Of a stretch of 64,000 nt of DNA, positions 57,216 through 64,000 are shown in pieces. The notes under the pieces are model-generated. The model saw nothing but the letters and a program-made list of their open reading frames with translations, was not told where the DNA came from and ran no database searches. How positions within the stretch are numbered: the stretch's first letter is position 1; every line of letters begins with the position of its first letter. The translations under genes and the position numbers were made by a program. The DNA is from CBDBJK01 sp965206395 (GTDB lineage Bacteria > Chloroflexota > Dehalococcoidia > Lucifugimonadales > CATOSD01). Location of the stretch: positions 310,001 through 374,000 of the forward strand of contig CBDBJK010000036.1 in assembly GCA_965206395.1 (NCBI GenBank), in the 5' to 3' direction.

Positions 57216-58082
57216 ATGCCCAATGATAAAGCCTATGAGATCATTACCGCAAGGATAATCGAATCCCTGGATAAAGGCATTGTTCCCTGGCGCAAGCCCT
57301 GGTCACTTCCACCAGGCGTCAGGCCTAGGAACATATCAGGCAGGGCCTACTCTGGCATCAACACCATGATACTTGGCATGTCGGGCTATCAAGACCCGCG
57401 CTGGCTCACCTACAAGAAGGCCGGGGAGCAAGGCGGTAACGTTCGCAGGGGTGAGAAGTCAACGCCGATAGTATTCTGGAAATGCCTAGAGAAGGCCGTA
57501 CAGGACGACAGAGGCGAATGGGACACTAAAGCGTACTTCATACTGAAGTATTTCAACGTGTTCAACGTAGAACAGTGCGAAGGCATCCCCGTACTTGTAA
57601 ACCCCGACGTGAAGGAGTTTGATGCGATAGAGGCAGCAGAGGCCATCGTTGCCAACATGTCTAACCCACCGAGCATATCCCATGACGGTGGCGACAGAGC
57701 ATACTACAGGCCAGCCACAGACGAGATACACCTACCGCCACGACAGGCGTTTGCAGACTCAGGCGAGTATTACAGCACAGCCTTCCACGAGCTAGGACAT
57801 TCAACAGGCCACAAGTCCAGGCTTGATAGGCATGGGCTAGAGACGGGCATCGCGCCCTTTGGTTCGCCTACCTACTCGAAAGAAGAACTGGCAGCGGAGT
57901 TTACCAGTGCTTTTCTTTGCAATGAGTCCGGTATCGAGAACACGATAGAGAACAGCACCGCATACATTCAAGGCTGGGCCAAGAAGATACGCTCAGACAA
58001 GCGCCTGGTGGTCGTAGCAGCGTCTCAGGGACAGAAGGCCGCTGACTATGTACTCGCCAGAAAAGGAGAGGCAATCGCATGA
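57216..58082 (+). CDS. ArdC-like antirestriction protein (ssDNA-binding domain plus zincin)
   Basis: About 288 aa from ATG 57216 (MPNDKAYEIITARIIESLDK), which has AAAGGAG upstream. The N-terminal ArdC domain (about 1-120) has GIVPWRKPWSLPPGVRPRNI and GRAYSGINTMILGMSGYQDP, with KKGE-like KAGEQGGNVRRGEKSTPIVF. The C-terminal zincin has the zinc motif STAFHELGHSTGHKSRLDR (HExxH). ArdC proteins of plasmids and conjugative elements bind single-stranded DNA and protect incoming DNA from restriction. It fits an element that also carries a type III system. The gene is intact and overlaps the next one. Confidence 0.88.
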   Translation: MPNDKAYEIITARIIESLDKGIVPWRKPWSLPPGVRPRNISGRAYSGINTMILGMSGYQDPRWLTYKKAGEQGGNVRRGEKSTPIVFWKCLEKAVQDDRGEWDTKAYFILKYFNVFNVEQCEGIPVLVNPDVKEFDAIEAAEAIVANMSNPPSISHDGGDRAYYRPATDEIHLPPRQAFADSGEYYSTAFHELGHSTGHKSRLDRHGLETGIAPFGSPTYSKEELAAEFTSAFLCNESGIENTIENSTAYIQGWAKKIRSDKRLVVVAASQGQKAADYVLARKGEAIA

Positions 58083-58411
58083 GAGTCACAACCATATCCG
58101 CAACTGTCCGATACTCGAAGCCTCTGCCAGACGGCGCATGGAAGGCCGTTGAGCTATCAGCAGAAGCCACACTTGAACCGTAAGAGACGTGGACAGAGGC
58201 ACAGGCCAATTTATACCAGGACTTGGGCCAGCAGTTAAAAGCTCTATGGACTGCCAACGCCAACGGACACGCCGCCAACGGCACATCCAAGGCGGAGGTC
58301 AACACTGCAGAGCATTACTGCCAAGAGCACCAGACAGAGTTCAAGCGGTACGAGAAGGAAGGACGGGTGTGGTACTCCCACAAAGTAGGTAGTAACTGGT
58401 GTAAGGAATAG
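58079..58411 (+). pseudogene. Unrecognised small gene with an in-frame TAA
   Basis: ATG 58079 overlaps the ardC-like stop. The frame reads MRVTTISATVRYSKPLPDGA to EATLEP, then TAA (58181-58183), then ETWTEAQANLYQDLGQQLKA through to KVGSNWCKE and TAG at 58411. Composition is continuous across the stop, which is one transition from CAA (Gln). Restored length is 110 aa. The family is unknown; neighbours suggest a ssDNA or antirestriction role. Confidence 0.6.
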
Positions 58412-58420
58412 GAACCAGAT

Positions 58421-58444
58421 GGGGCTGGCATTTCAGCCAGCCCC
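58421..58444 (+). terminator. Rho-independent terminator
   Basis: GGGGCTGGC pairs with GCCAGCCCC and is followed by TTTCTC. It ends the rightward cassette, 10 bp after the last stop. Confidence 0.85.
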
Positions 58445-59480
58445 TTTCTCTAATTAATGGAAAGGAGCAAAGCCATTGAAAGGTTCGATAAGACGTAGGA
58501 GCAAGGATAGCTGGGAAATCAAGATCGACATGGGCCGCGATGCTCAGGGCAAGCAACTCAGGAAGTTCGTCAATGTCAAAGGGAAGAAGGCTGACGCGGA
58601 TCGGCGGTTGAGGGAGCTGCTGTCATCGCTTGACAAAGGGCAGTCCATATTCACAGATAAAACTACCACAGGGCAGTGGTTCGACCGGTGGATGAAAGAA
58701 AAAGTACTCCCAGAGAGAAAGATTCGAACCCAGGAACGATACACAGGCATCATCGAGAACCACATTCGCCCCGTGATAGGTCATATCCAGGTAATCAGCC
58801 TTAGACCCGCAGACATCAAGGAAGTCCACACAGCTCTCATCGAGAAGGGTCTATCACCGTCAACTATCGAGTGTTGCCATTGGGTCATGTCCAGCGCCCT
58901 TAGCTATGCTCTTGAGATGGAAGTCGTTGTCCGCAATCCCGTCAAGGCGGTAAAGCCACCCAGGGTCATTAAGACCGAAATTCAGCCTCCAACAGTAGAA
59001 ACCGTAAATAAGATACTACAACTGGCAAAAGACGACGAGCATGACCTGTTCCCTGCACTTTGGCTAACAACCTACACGGGCATTAGGCGCGGTGAATGTC
59101 TCGGATTGACATGGGCGAACACCGACATGAAGGTAGGCCAGATTACCATTACTCAGGGCCTAGTTCGGTCAAGCGGCAAAGGGGTCATTCTTGAGACACC
59201 AAAGTCATCGGCTTCAAGGCGAGTGATAGACCTGGACGACGAGACCGTAGAAGTGCTCGGAGAACATAAGGCAAGGCAGATGAAACACAGACTGAAGCTA
59301 GGTGGAGCGTATCAGGACAGAGACCTAGGGATACTCTGAACAAGTCTGGGCATAGTAGCATAGAGAATAGCACTGTGTTCGGGGAGATAATTGAGGTGGT
59401 ACCCAAAAACTAGACAACTGGCTAAGAGAGAGTCCAGCTCCTAAAATAACCGGCAACTAACCGACGTGAAGGAGCAGGAC

Positions 59481-59765
59481 ATGAAACAGACGAGGAATAA
59501 GCACAGTCCGGCGTTCAAGGCCAAGGTGGCCCTGGCCGCCCTTGCGGGGGAAGGGACCATCGCCCAGCTGGCCAGCCGATTTGAGGTCCATCCCAGTCAG
59601 ATTCACGCCTGGAAAAGGGCCCTGGTGGAAGGAGCCCCGGAGCTATTTGCCACCAATCAGAAATCCCAGGAGAAAGCCAAGGAAGCTCAGATTAACCACC
59701 TCTACCGGCACATCGGCCAGCTGAAGGTGGAACGCGATTTTTTGTCGGAAAGGTCCGGTCTATGA
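59481..59765 (+). CDS. IS3-family OrfA, copy 2
   Basis: Same as the OrfA of copy 1; only a synonymous change near the start was noticed. Confidence 0.9.
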   Translation: MKQTRNKHSPAFKAKVALAALAGEGTIAQLASRFEVHPSQIHAWKRALVEGAPELFATNQKSQEKAKEAQINHLYRHIGQLKVERDFLSERSGL

Positions 59766-60697
59766 GTCGCAGCATACGGCGAGCCATGATAGACCGAGAC
59801 CACCAGCAGCTGTCTTTGGTGCGTCAATGTATCCTGCTGGACGTCAGCCGGGCCTCGGTGTACTACCGGCCGGTACCGACCAGGGCAGAAGACCTGGAGT
59901 TGATGGCCCTGATGGACCGTCAGTATTTGAAGACCCCCTTCTACGGCTCCAGGAAGATGAAGGCCTGGCTGCTGCAACAGGGCTATCTGGTGAGCCGAAA
60001 AAGGGTTCGAAGGCTGATGCGGTTGATGGGTCTGGAAGCCATCTACCGGCGTCCCAACACCAGCAAACCAGCGCCGGGACACCGGATCTTTCCCTATCTG
60101 CTGAAGGGAGTGGAGGTTAATCGGGTCGACCAGGTCTGGGCCGCGGACATCACCTACATCCCCATGGCGAAGGGCTTCCTGTACCTGGTGGCCATCATGG
60201 ACTGGCACAGCCGGCACGTGCTGGCCTGGAAGCTCTCCAACACCATGGACACCAGCTTCTGCGTGGCGGCGTTGGAGGAAGCCCTGGGTAAGGGACGACC
60301 GGAGATATTCAACACCGACCAGGGGAGTCAGTTCACCAGTGAGGCCTTTACCCAGACGTTGCAGGAGCAGAGGGTCCAGGTCAGCATGGATGGTAAGGGT
60401 AGGTACCTGGACAACATCTTCGTGGAGCGGCTGTGGCGGAGCATCAAGTACGAGGAGGTGTATCTGAAAGCTTACCAGACCGTCGCCGAGGCCCGAACTG
60501 GGATCAATGCCTACCTGGAGTTCTACAACCGGCAGAGGCCTCACCAGGCTTTGGGCTACCGGACCCCAGCAGAGGTGTACCAACATGGCCAGGAAGAAAG
60601 GGGAGCAGCAGCTGAAGAAGCAGGGCTGCCATCGGGCTTGGTGAAACCTAGCGCAGGGGTGGGAGACTCTCTTAATTTAGCCCTCGTGCTGTCTTAA
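59762..60697 (+). CDS. IS3-family OrfB transposase, copy 2
   Basis: Same DDE protein as copy 1, intact, but next to a clipped right end. Confidence 0.92.
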   Translation: MSRSIRRAMIDRDHQQLSLVRQCILLDVSRASVYYRPVPTRAEDLELMALMDRQYLKTPFYGSRKMKAWLLQQGYLVSRKRVRRLMRLMGLEAIYRRPNTSKPAPGHRIFPYLLKGVEVNRVDQVWAADITYIPMAKGFLYLVAIMDWHSRHVLAWKLSNTMDTSFCVAALEEALGKGRPEIFNTDQGSQFTSEAFTQTLQEQRVQVSMDGKGRYLDNIFVERLWRSIKYEEVYLKAYQTVAEARTGINAYLEFYNRQRPHQALGYRTPAEVYQHGQEERGAAAEEAGLPSGLVKPSAGVGDSLNLALVLS

Positions 60698-60705
60698 TAA
60701 TGGGG

Positions 60706-61656
60706 ATGGACCAGCCAACATTTGCGGACTTGGAATACGAGAGCAAGAAGCGCAAGACCCGCCGGGAGATATTCCTGGAGCGCATGGATGCTCTGATCCC
60801 GTGGGAACAGATGGAAGAGCGCATCCGTCCGTTCTATCCCAAGGCGGGCCGAGGCCGTCGACCATATGAGTTGTCGGCGATGGTGCGGATACACTGCGTG
60901 CAGTTGTTCTACAACTTGAGCGATCCTGGTATGGAGGACATGCTCTACGAGGTCGAGTCGGTGAGACGGTTCGTAGGGTTGAAGCTGTCGGGCCCGCTGC
61001 CGGACGAGACGACGATTCTGAACTTCCGCCATCTGCTGGAAGAGCATGAGTTGGGGCAGAGTCTGTTCGAGGAGATAAACCGTCATCTGGAGTCCCAGGG
61101 ACTGCGGCTTCGGGAGGGGACGATCGTGGACGCGAGCATCATAGAGGTGCCGTCATCGACGAAGAATCGTGCGGGTGAGCGAGACCCTGAGATGCACCAG
61201 ACGAAGAAGGGGAACGAGTGGCGCTTCGGGATGAAAGTACACGTAGGCGCTGACGCTGAGACGGGAGTGGTACACAGCATGACTACGACGCCAGCTAACG
61301 TGCATGATGTGACAGAAGCGCACCGATTGCTGCACGGTGGAGAGAAACGAGTGTGGGGGGATGCGGGGTATCAGGGAGTGGACAAGCGGTTGGAGAATCG
61401 AGAGTTGGATGTGGAGTGGCGAGCGGCGATGAGGCCCGGCCGGCGACGGCACCTGGAGCCTGGCAGCCACGAGGCGTTGGCGGAGAAGCGCAAAGCGTCG
61501 GTCAGAGCGAAAGTGGAGCATCCGTTCCTGTACGTGAAGCGGCGCTTTGGCTACGCCAAGGTGCGCTACCGAGGGTTGGCTAAGAACGCGCAACGGCTGG
61601 CATTGCTACTGGGGCTGGCCAACTTGATGACGGCAGAGCGCCGTCTGGCGGCATGA
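60706..61656 (+). CDS. IS5-group transposase
   Basis: About 316 aa from ATG 60706 (MDQPTFADLEYESKKRKTRR). DDE residues lie in LREGTIVDASIIEVPSSTKN, KRVWGDAGYQGVDKRLENR and VEHPFLYVKRRFGYAKVRYR. Intact, but its own upstream region is replaced by the IS3-type copy. Segments complementary to bases 60907-60942 and 61111-61142 of this gene are found inside the res gene. Confidence 0.9.
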   Translation: MDQPTFADLEYESKKRKTRREIFLERMDALIPWEQMEERIRPFYPKAGRGRRPYELSAMVRIHCVQLFYNLSDPGMEDMLYEVESVRRFVGLKLSGPLPDETTILNFRHLLEEHELGQSLFEEINRHLESQGLRLREGTIVDASIIEVPSSTKNRAGERDPEMHQTKKGNEWRFGMKVHVGADAETGVVHSMTTTPANVHDVTEAHRLLHGGEKRVWGDAGYQGVDKRLENRELDVEWRAAMRPGRRRHLEPGSHEALAEKRKASVRAKVEHPFLYVKRRFGYAKVRYRGLAKNAQRLALLLGLANLMTAERRLAA

Positions 61657-61843
61657 GAGGGGCGCAGTGAGCAAATCACGGCCGGGGAGCCGCGATGGCT
61701 CCGAAAAGCCGCTTCGAGGCCACAACAGACACGGTCTGAACGCCTCAACCACGACCTGGAACGTCACAAAGATGCCTGAACATCTCCAAAGAACGGAACC
61801 ACTCTGCCCATCCACGCTTGCGCCGAGTTGTTCAGAGGTTCCC

Positions 61844-63096
61844 TAGTGGTTCAACGTTTTTGTATTGATGGGTAGAGTGACTTTAGCTTGATGCGCGCAT
61901 CCTCGGTAGTGAAGCGCCAATCCACTCGTATCACATCCCGGTTGCGTTGATTCTGCCAAGCATTGACCTCGCCGCGCAGGATGTCTTGATTGGCAATCCG
62001 TCGGTCCAGGCACTGTCGAGCCAGCACACCGATCTCTATCTCCGCCATATTCAACCAACTCCCGTGTTTGGGAGTGTAGTATATCTCCAGTCGCTCAGCT
62101 ATACGCCTCGCCTCAGCAGGCTCGAATGCCTCGTATAGCGAGGACAGCTTGTGAGTGTTGAGATTGTCCATTACCAGCACGATCCGGTCTCTGTCAGGGT
62201 AGTCCTCGTCGACCAGTTTCTTTATCACATGCGCCCAGTCCACCTTCGTGCGACGCTCTCTGACCTCGACTCGGCGCCATCCGTCCAACGGTGCAAACAG
62301 CATGAACAGGCTGCTCACTCCATTGCGCTCGTATTCGTAGTCGTATGCCGCCGATAAGCCGGGCGCTGCGGGACGCGGCACTCGCGTCTCCTTGACTTGC
62401 TGTTTGCTCGTCTCATCCATGCACACCAGAACCTCATTCCCATCGTACGGCCGTTGGTAGACCTCCATCACGTCTTCCATCACGTCTTCCATCGCGCACA
62501 CAAACTCCGCGCTCTGACCGGGCGGGATGCACCAACTCTGCTTCAGCCACGGCTTCAGTTCGTTTTTTTTTAAGCGCCTGGCGAACCGTCTCGGTGCTAA
62601 TGGTCCCGACTATCTCACACTCGACCAACTGGTCAGCCAACAGCTTCAGGGTCCAACTGGCACGCCCCTCCGGCGGTTCCCCGCAGGCCATCGCTATCAA
62701 CCGTGCTTCACCTTCGCCGTCCAGTCTCTTTTGACGCCGACGCAGTTGCTTTTTGCGATTCAGCGCAGACTCGACCCCCTCCTCCACACAGCGCTTGCGT
62801 ATTCGCTCGACCGTTGACTGTCCCACACCGAGCGCGCTGGTGATGTCCGCGTCCTTCATTCCCCCGTCCGAGCGTGACTCATCGCTCATCAGCAGAATGC
62901 GCGCATGGGTCTGTTTGTACGCCGCAGCCCGACCGCGTGAGACCAAGGCGTTGAGTTCCTGTTGTTCGTCGGTAGTCAGTCTGATACGGTACTTCTTGGT
63001 AGACATCATGGTTCCTCCTCGGTTCAACGTTACGATTCAACCCCCAAGAGGAACAATGACTATCATGGTATTCATTTCAATGATGTTGGACCACTA
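61844..63096 (-). mobile_element. IS630-type element, copy F
   Basis: Inserted exactly in the CTAG duplication made by the IS5-group element, with TA duplicated again. It is the youngest insertion of the nest at this end. Confidence 0.95.
61851..63009 (-). CDS. IS630-type transposase, copy F
   Basis: Two-frame layout with A9 run; carries three MED units (MEDVMEDVMEVYQ) and IYYTPKHG for IHYTPKHG. Otherwise as copy A. Confidence 0.9.
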
Positions 63097-63420
63097 GTGT
63101 TCCCTAACGAATTGGGCAGCTTTTCAAACCCGATGAGGATGAACAGGGCGCTCGATAAGTACGCAATATTAGCAGGCATATTAGACATTCGACCTCACGA
63201 CCTCCGTCACTTTCACGCCTCGATTCTCCTTCAAAGCGGAATGAACATTGTGCTCGTCAGCAAACGGCTCGGACACTCTAGCGTATCCATGACCCTGAAC
63301 ATCTACGGGCATTTGTTGCCAGGGTGGCAGAAGGAAGCGGCTGTGGCCTTCGCTAAAGCAATGAAAATGGGCTAGCTATTCAGAACGTCGGCAAAATGTC
63401 GGCAAAAGTATCAGAAACTA

Positions 63421-63450
63421 AAATAGACTGGCCGCTAAACCAGTCTATTT
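63421..63450 (+). terminator. Terminator at the right island border
   Basis: AAATAGACTGG pairs with CCAGTCTATTT and ends in a T-run, 46 bp after the integrase stop. It closely resembles the agmatinase terminator at the left border. Confidence 0.8.
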
Positions 63451-63481
63451 TCACGTTTGTGGTTTTGTGGTGCCGAAGGAG
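63443..63481. repeat. Putative right attachment site (attR-like), overlapping the tRNA-Leu 3' end
   Basis: 39 bp matching 28,791-28,829 at 34 positions; includes the last bases of tRNA-Leu with its encoded CCA. Confidence 0.65.
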
Positions 63482-63553
63482 GGATTTGAACCCACACACC
63501 CTTGCGGGCACTACGCCCTGAACGTAGCGCGTCTGCCGTTCCGCCACTTCGGC
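63468..63553 (-). tRNA. tRNA-Leu, anticodon CAG
   Basis: Acceptor GCCGAAG pairs with CTTCGGC, then A and encoded CCA. The anticodon stem CTACG/CGTAG closes the loop TTCAGGG, giving anticodon CAG (reads CUG, Leu). The long variable arm (TGCCCGCAAGGGTG) is a class II tRNA feature expected for Leu. The T-arm has GGGTTCAAATCCC. It is the integration target of the island. Confidence 0.96.
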
Positions 63554-63643
63554 ACGAATCAATCATAAGTATATCAAATATGGCGTAAGGTGAAAACCCG
63601 CAGGAGAAGTCTGCGCTTCTTTCAACAGGGCCAAGCCGGTCTT

Positions 63644-64000
63644 CTAGGCGTTATGACCGTTCAGCCTATTTAAAATATGTTCCAGAGCAGCTCCGGTGCG
63701 GTCGCGGCCTGCGCTACAATGGATTAGCACGGGCTTGTCCAGCGTCTGGAAGGCTTGCCACACTGCGTTTAGCTCCTCTGGGGACAGCGGCGGCGATTTA
63801 TGATCCTCAGCGTGGACATGCTCTACGGCAAATCCCAGAGATTGATAGTAGCCGAAAAGCCCTCCGCCGTCGAGGTCAACGCTGTTGTACAATGAGATTT
63901 GCGTGTCGTCCATCAGGCATAGAATGCTGCGGACGCCCATCTCAAGCGCTGTGTCGGCCCACTCCTCGACCTTCTCCGATGTAGGCCGGTCAACCGGGTA
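63644..64000 (-). CDS. Protein-tyrosine/dual-specificity phosphatase-like protein, 5' end outside window
   Basis: The visible 118 codons begin in frame at the right edge (YPVDRPTSEKVEEWADTALE) and continue MGVRSILCLMDD. The CX5R signature is HCSAGRDRTGAALEHI. The family dephosphorylates Tyr/Ser/Thr or phosphoinositides and related compounds. The usual acid-loop Asp may lie in HAEDHKSPP. Chromosomal, beyond the island. A weak hairpin (63599-63615) may terminate it. Confidence 0.85.
   Translation of the reverse strand, partial: YPVDRPTSEKVEEWADTALEMGVRSILCLMDDTQISLYNSVDLDGGGLFGYYQSLGFAVEHVHAEDHKSPPLSPEELNAVWQAFQTLDKPVLIHCSAGRDRTGAALEHILNRLNGHNA

Larger units (their letters stand above)
59394..60705 (+). 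mobile_element. IS3-family insertion sequence, copy 2 of 2 (right end clipped)
   Basis: Matches copy 1 from the left end AGGTGGTACCC to TAATGGGG, then lacks the last few bases (TCCACCT) and joins the IS5-type transposase start. The missing terminal bases should prevent movement. Confidence 0.88.
59329..61842 (+). mobile_element. IS5-group element inside the integrase, carrying an IS3-type insertion
   Basis: Inverted ends GGATACTCTGAACAA (59329) and, complementary, GGAACCTCTGAACAA (61842). CTAG on both sides (59325-59328 and 61843-61846) is the 4-bp target duplication of IS5. The IS3-type copy 2 entered its promoter region just before the transposase start. Confidence 0.85.
58476..63375 (+). 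pseudogene. Tyrosine recombinase/integrase of the island, split by nested insertion sequences
   Basis: The 5' part (58476-59328) starts at TTG behind AAGGAG and has the arm-binding (residues 1-60) and core-binding (62-160) domains, then the first catalytic Arg in TYTGIRRGECLGLTWANTD. It breaks after AYQDRDL. The 3' part (63098-63375) resumes VFPNELGSF and has RPHDLRHFHASILLQSG (HxxR), KRLGHSSVSMTLNIYGHLLP (His and Tyr). Joined at one CTAG it encodes 376 aa without a stop. It lies 92 bp from tRNA-Leu, its presumed target. Integration and excision are now blocked. Confidence 0.92.
28791..63481. mobile_element. Genomic island integrated at tRNA-Leu(CAG)
   Basis: The borders are the 39-bp repeats. 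A tyrosine integrase lies next to the tRNA at the right border. Between them are a type III restriction-modification system, an ArdC-like antirestriction protein, small regulators and many insertion sequences, with no housekeeping gene. This is the classic layout of a tRNA-targeted integrative element. The integrase is interrupted, so the island is probably fixed. Confidence 0.7.

Noticed and set aside
17394..58183. Reassignment of UAG/UAA to Gln as the genetic code of this organism
   Set aside because: TAG and TAA also end several intact genes at the expected place, such as the agmatinase-family gene (TAG) and the integrase. Kept only as a readthrough or mutation question.
303..63097. Many long frames on the strand opposite the transposases, CoA-transferases, lipoprotein and mutS
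   Set aside because: They mirror real genes in GC-rich codons, lack ribosome-binding sites and family motifs; they are shadows.
28791..63481. Prophage
   Set aside because: An integrase, XRE repressor and divergent promoters are present, but no capsid, terminase, portal or tail gene was found.

Overview
The window looks like chromosome of a Chloroflexota bacterium (Dehalococcoidia or SAR202-like). That placement is inferred from gene content (family III CoA-transferases, crotonases, DppBC-type uptake, a bacterial tRNA-Leu and MutS, and an archaellum locus), not from a marker-gene tree. Gene density is ordinary, but insertion sequences are very abundant.

Region 1 (1-28,790) is chromosomal. 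Its centre is a complete-looking archaellum (archaeal flagellum) cluster on the minus strand (about 10,850-18,829). It holds an archaellin with a class III signal peptide, a split ArlD/E-like gene, ArlG, ArlF, ArlH, the ArlI motor ATPase, the ArlJ membrane platform and an acidic tail gene. The archaellin N-terminus and the G-before-F order recall methanomicrobial archaea. Around it lie signalling genes that are mostly damaged: a PAS/H-box protein and a hybrid histidine kinase each split by the same IS630-type element, a receiver lacking its phospho-acceptor Asp, and a LuxR-type regulator with an amber codon. The flanks carry a D-glutamate cyclase-like protein, a LysR regulator, a CaCA-type exchanger, a coiled-coil protein, a small zinc ribbon, mutS with a +1 frameshift, a TPR protein, a ferredoxin-NADP reductase-like flavoprotein and an agmatinase-family hydrolase.

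Region 2 (about 28,791-63,481) is best read as a genomic island in the 3' end of tRNA-Leu(CAG). A 39-bp imperfect repeat of the tRNA end marks the far border, and a tyrosine integrase lies beside the tRNA. The island's own genes are a type III restriction-modification system (mod, res), an Lrp/AsnC regulator, an XRE repressor with divergent promoters, small zinc-binding proteins, an ArdC-like antirestriction protein and the integrase. Most have been broken by insertion sequences: mod is in three pieces, res has lost its Walker A lysine and its C-terminus, and the integrase is split by three nested elements.

Inside mod sits a 16.9-kb insertion (34,663-51,557). Its inner 13.8 kb (34,953-48,716) must once have been circular, because two different transposase genes each have one half at either end and rejoin only when the ends are joined. 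The cargo is catabolic: two crotonases, two family III CoA-transferases, two DppBC-type permeases and a lipoprotein binding protein.

Six near-identical IS630-type copies, all at CTAG with TA duplication, show a recent burst. Deleting the elements with one target copy restores several reading frames exactly (mod 645 aa, integrase 376 aa, PAS protein 313 aa, an IS4-like transposase 478 aa). The 3' end (63,468-64,000) returns to chromosome with tRNA-Leu and a partial protein-tyrosine-phosphatase-like gene.
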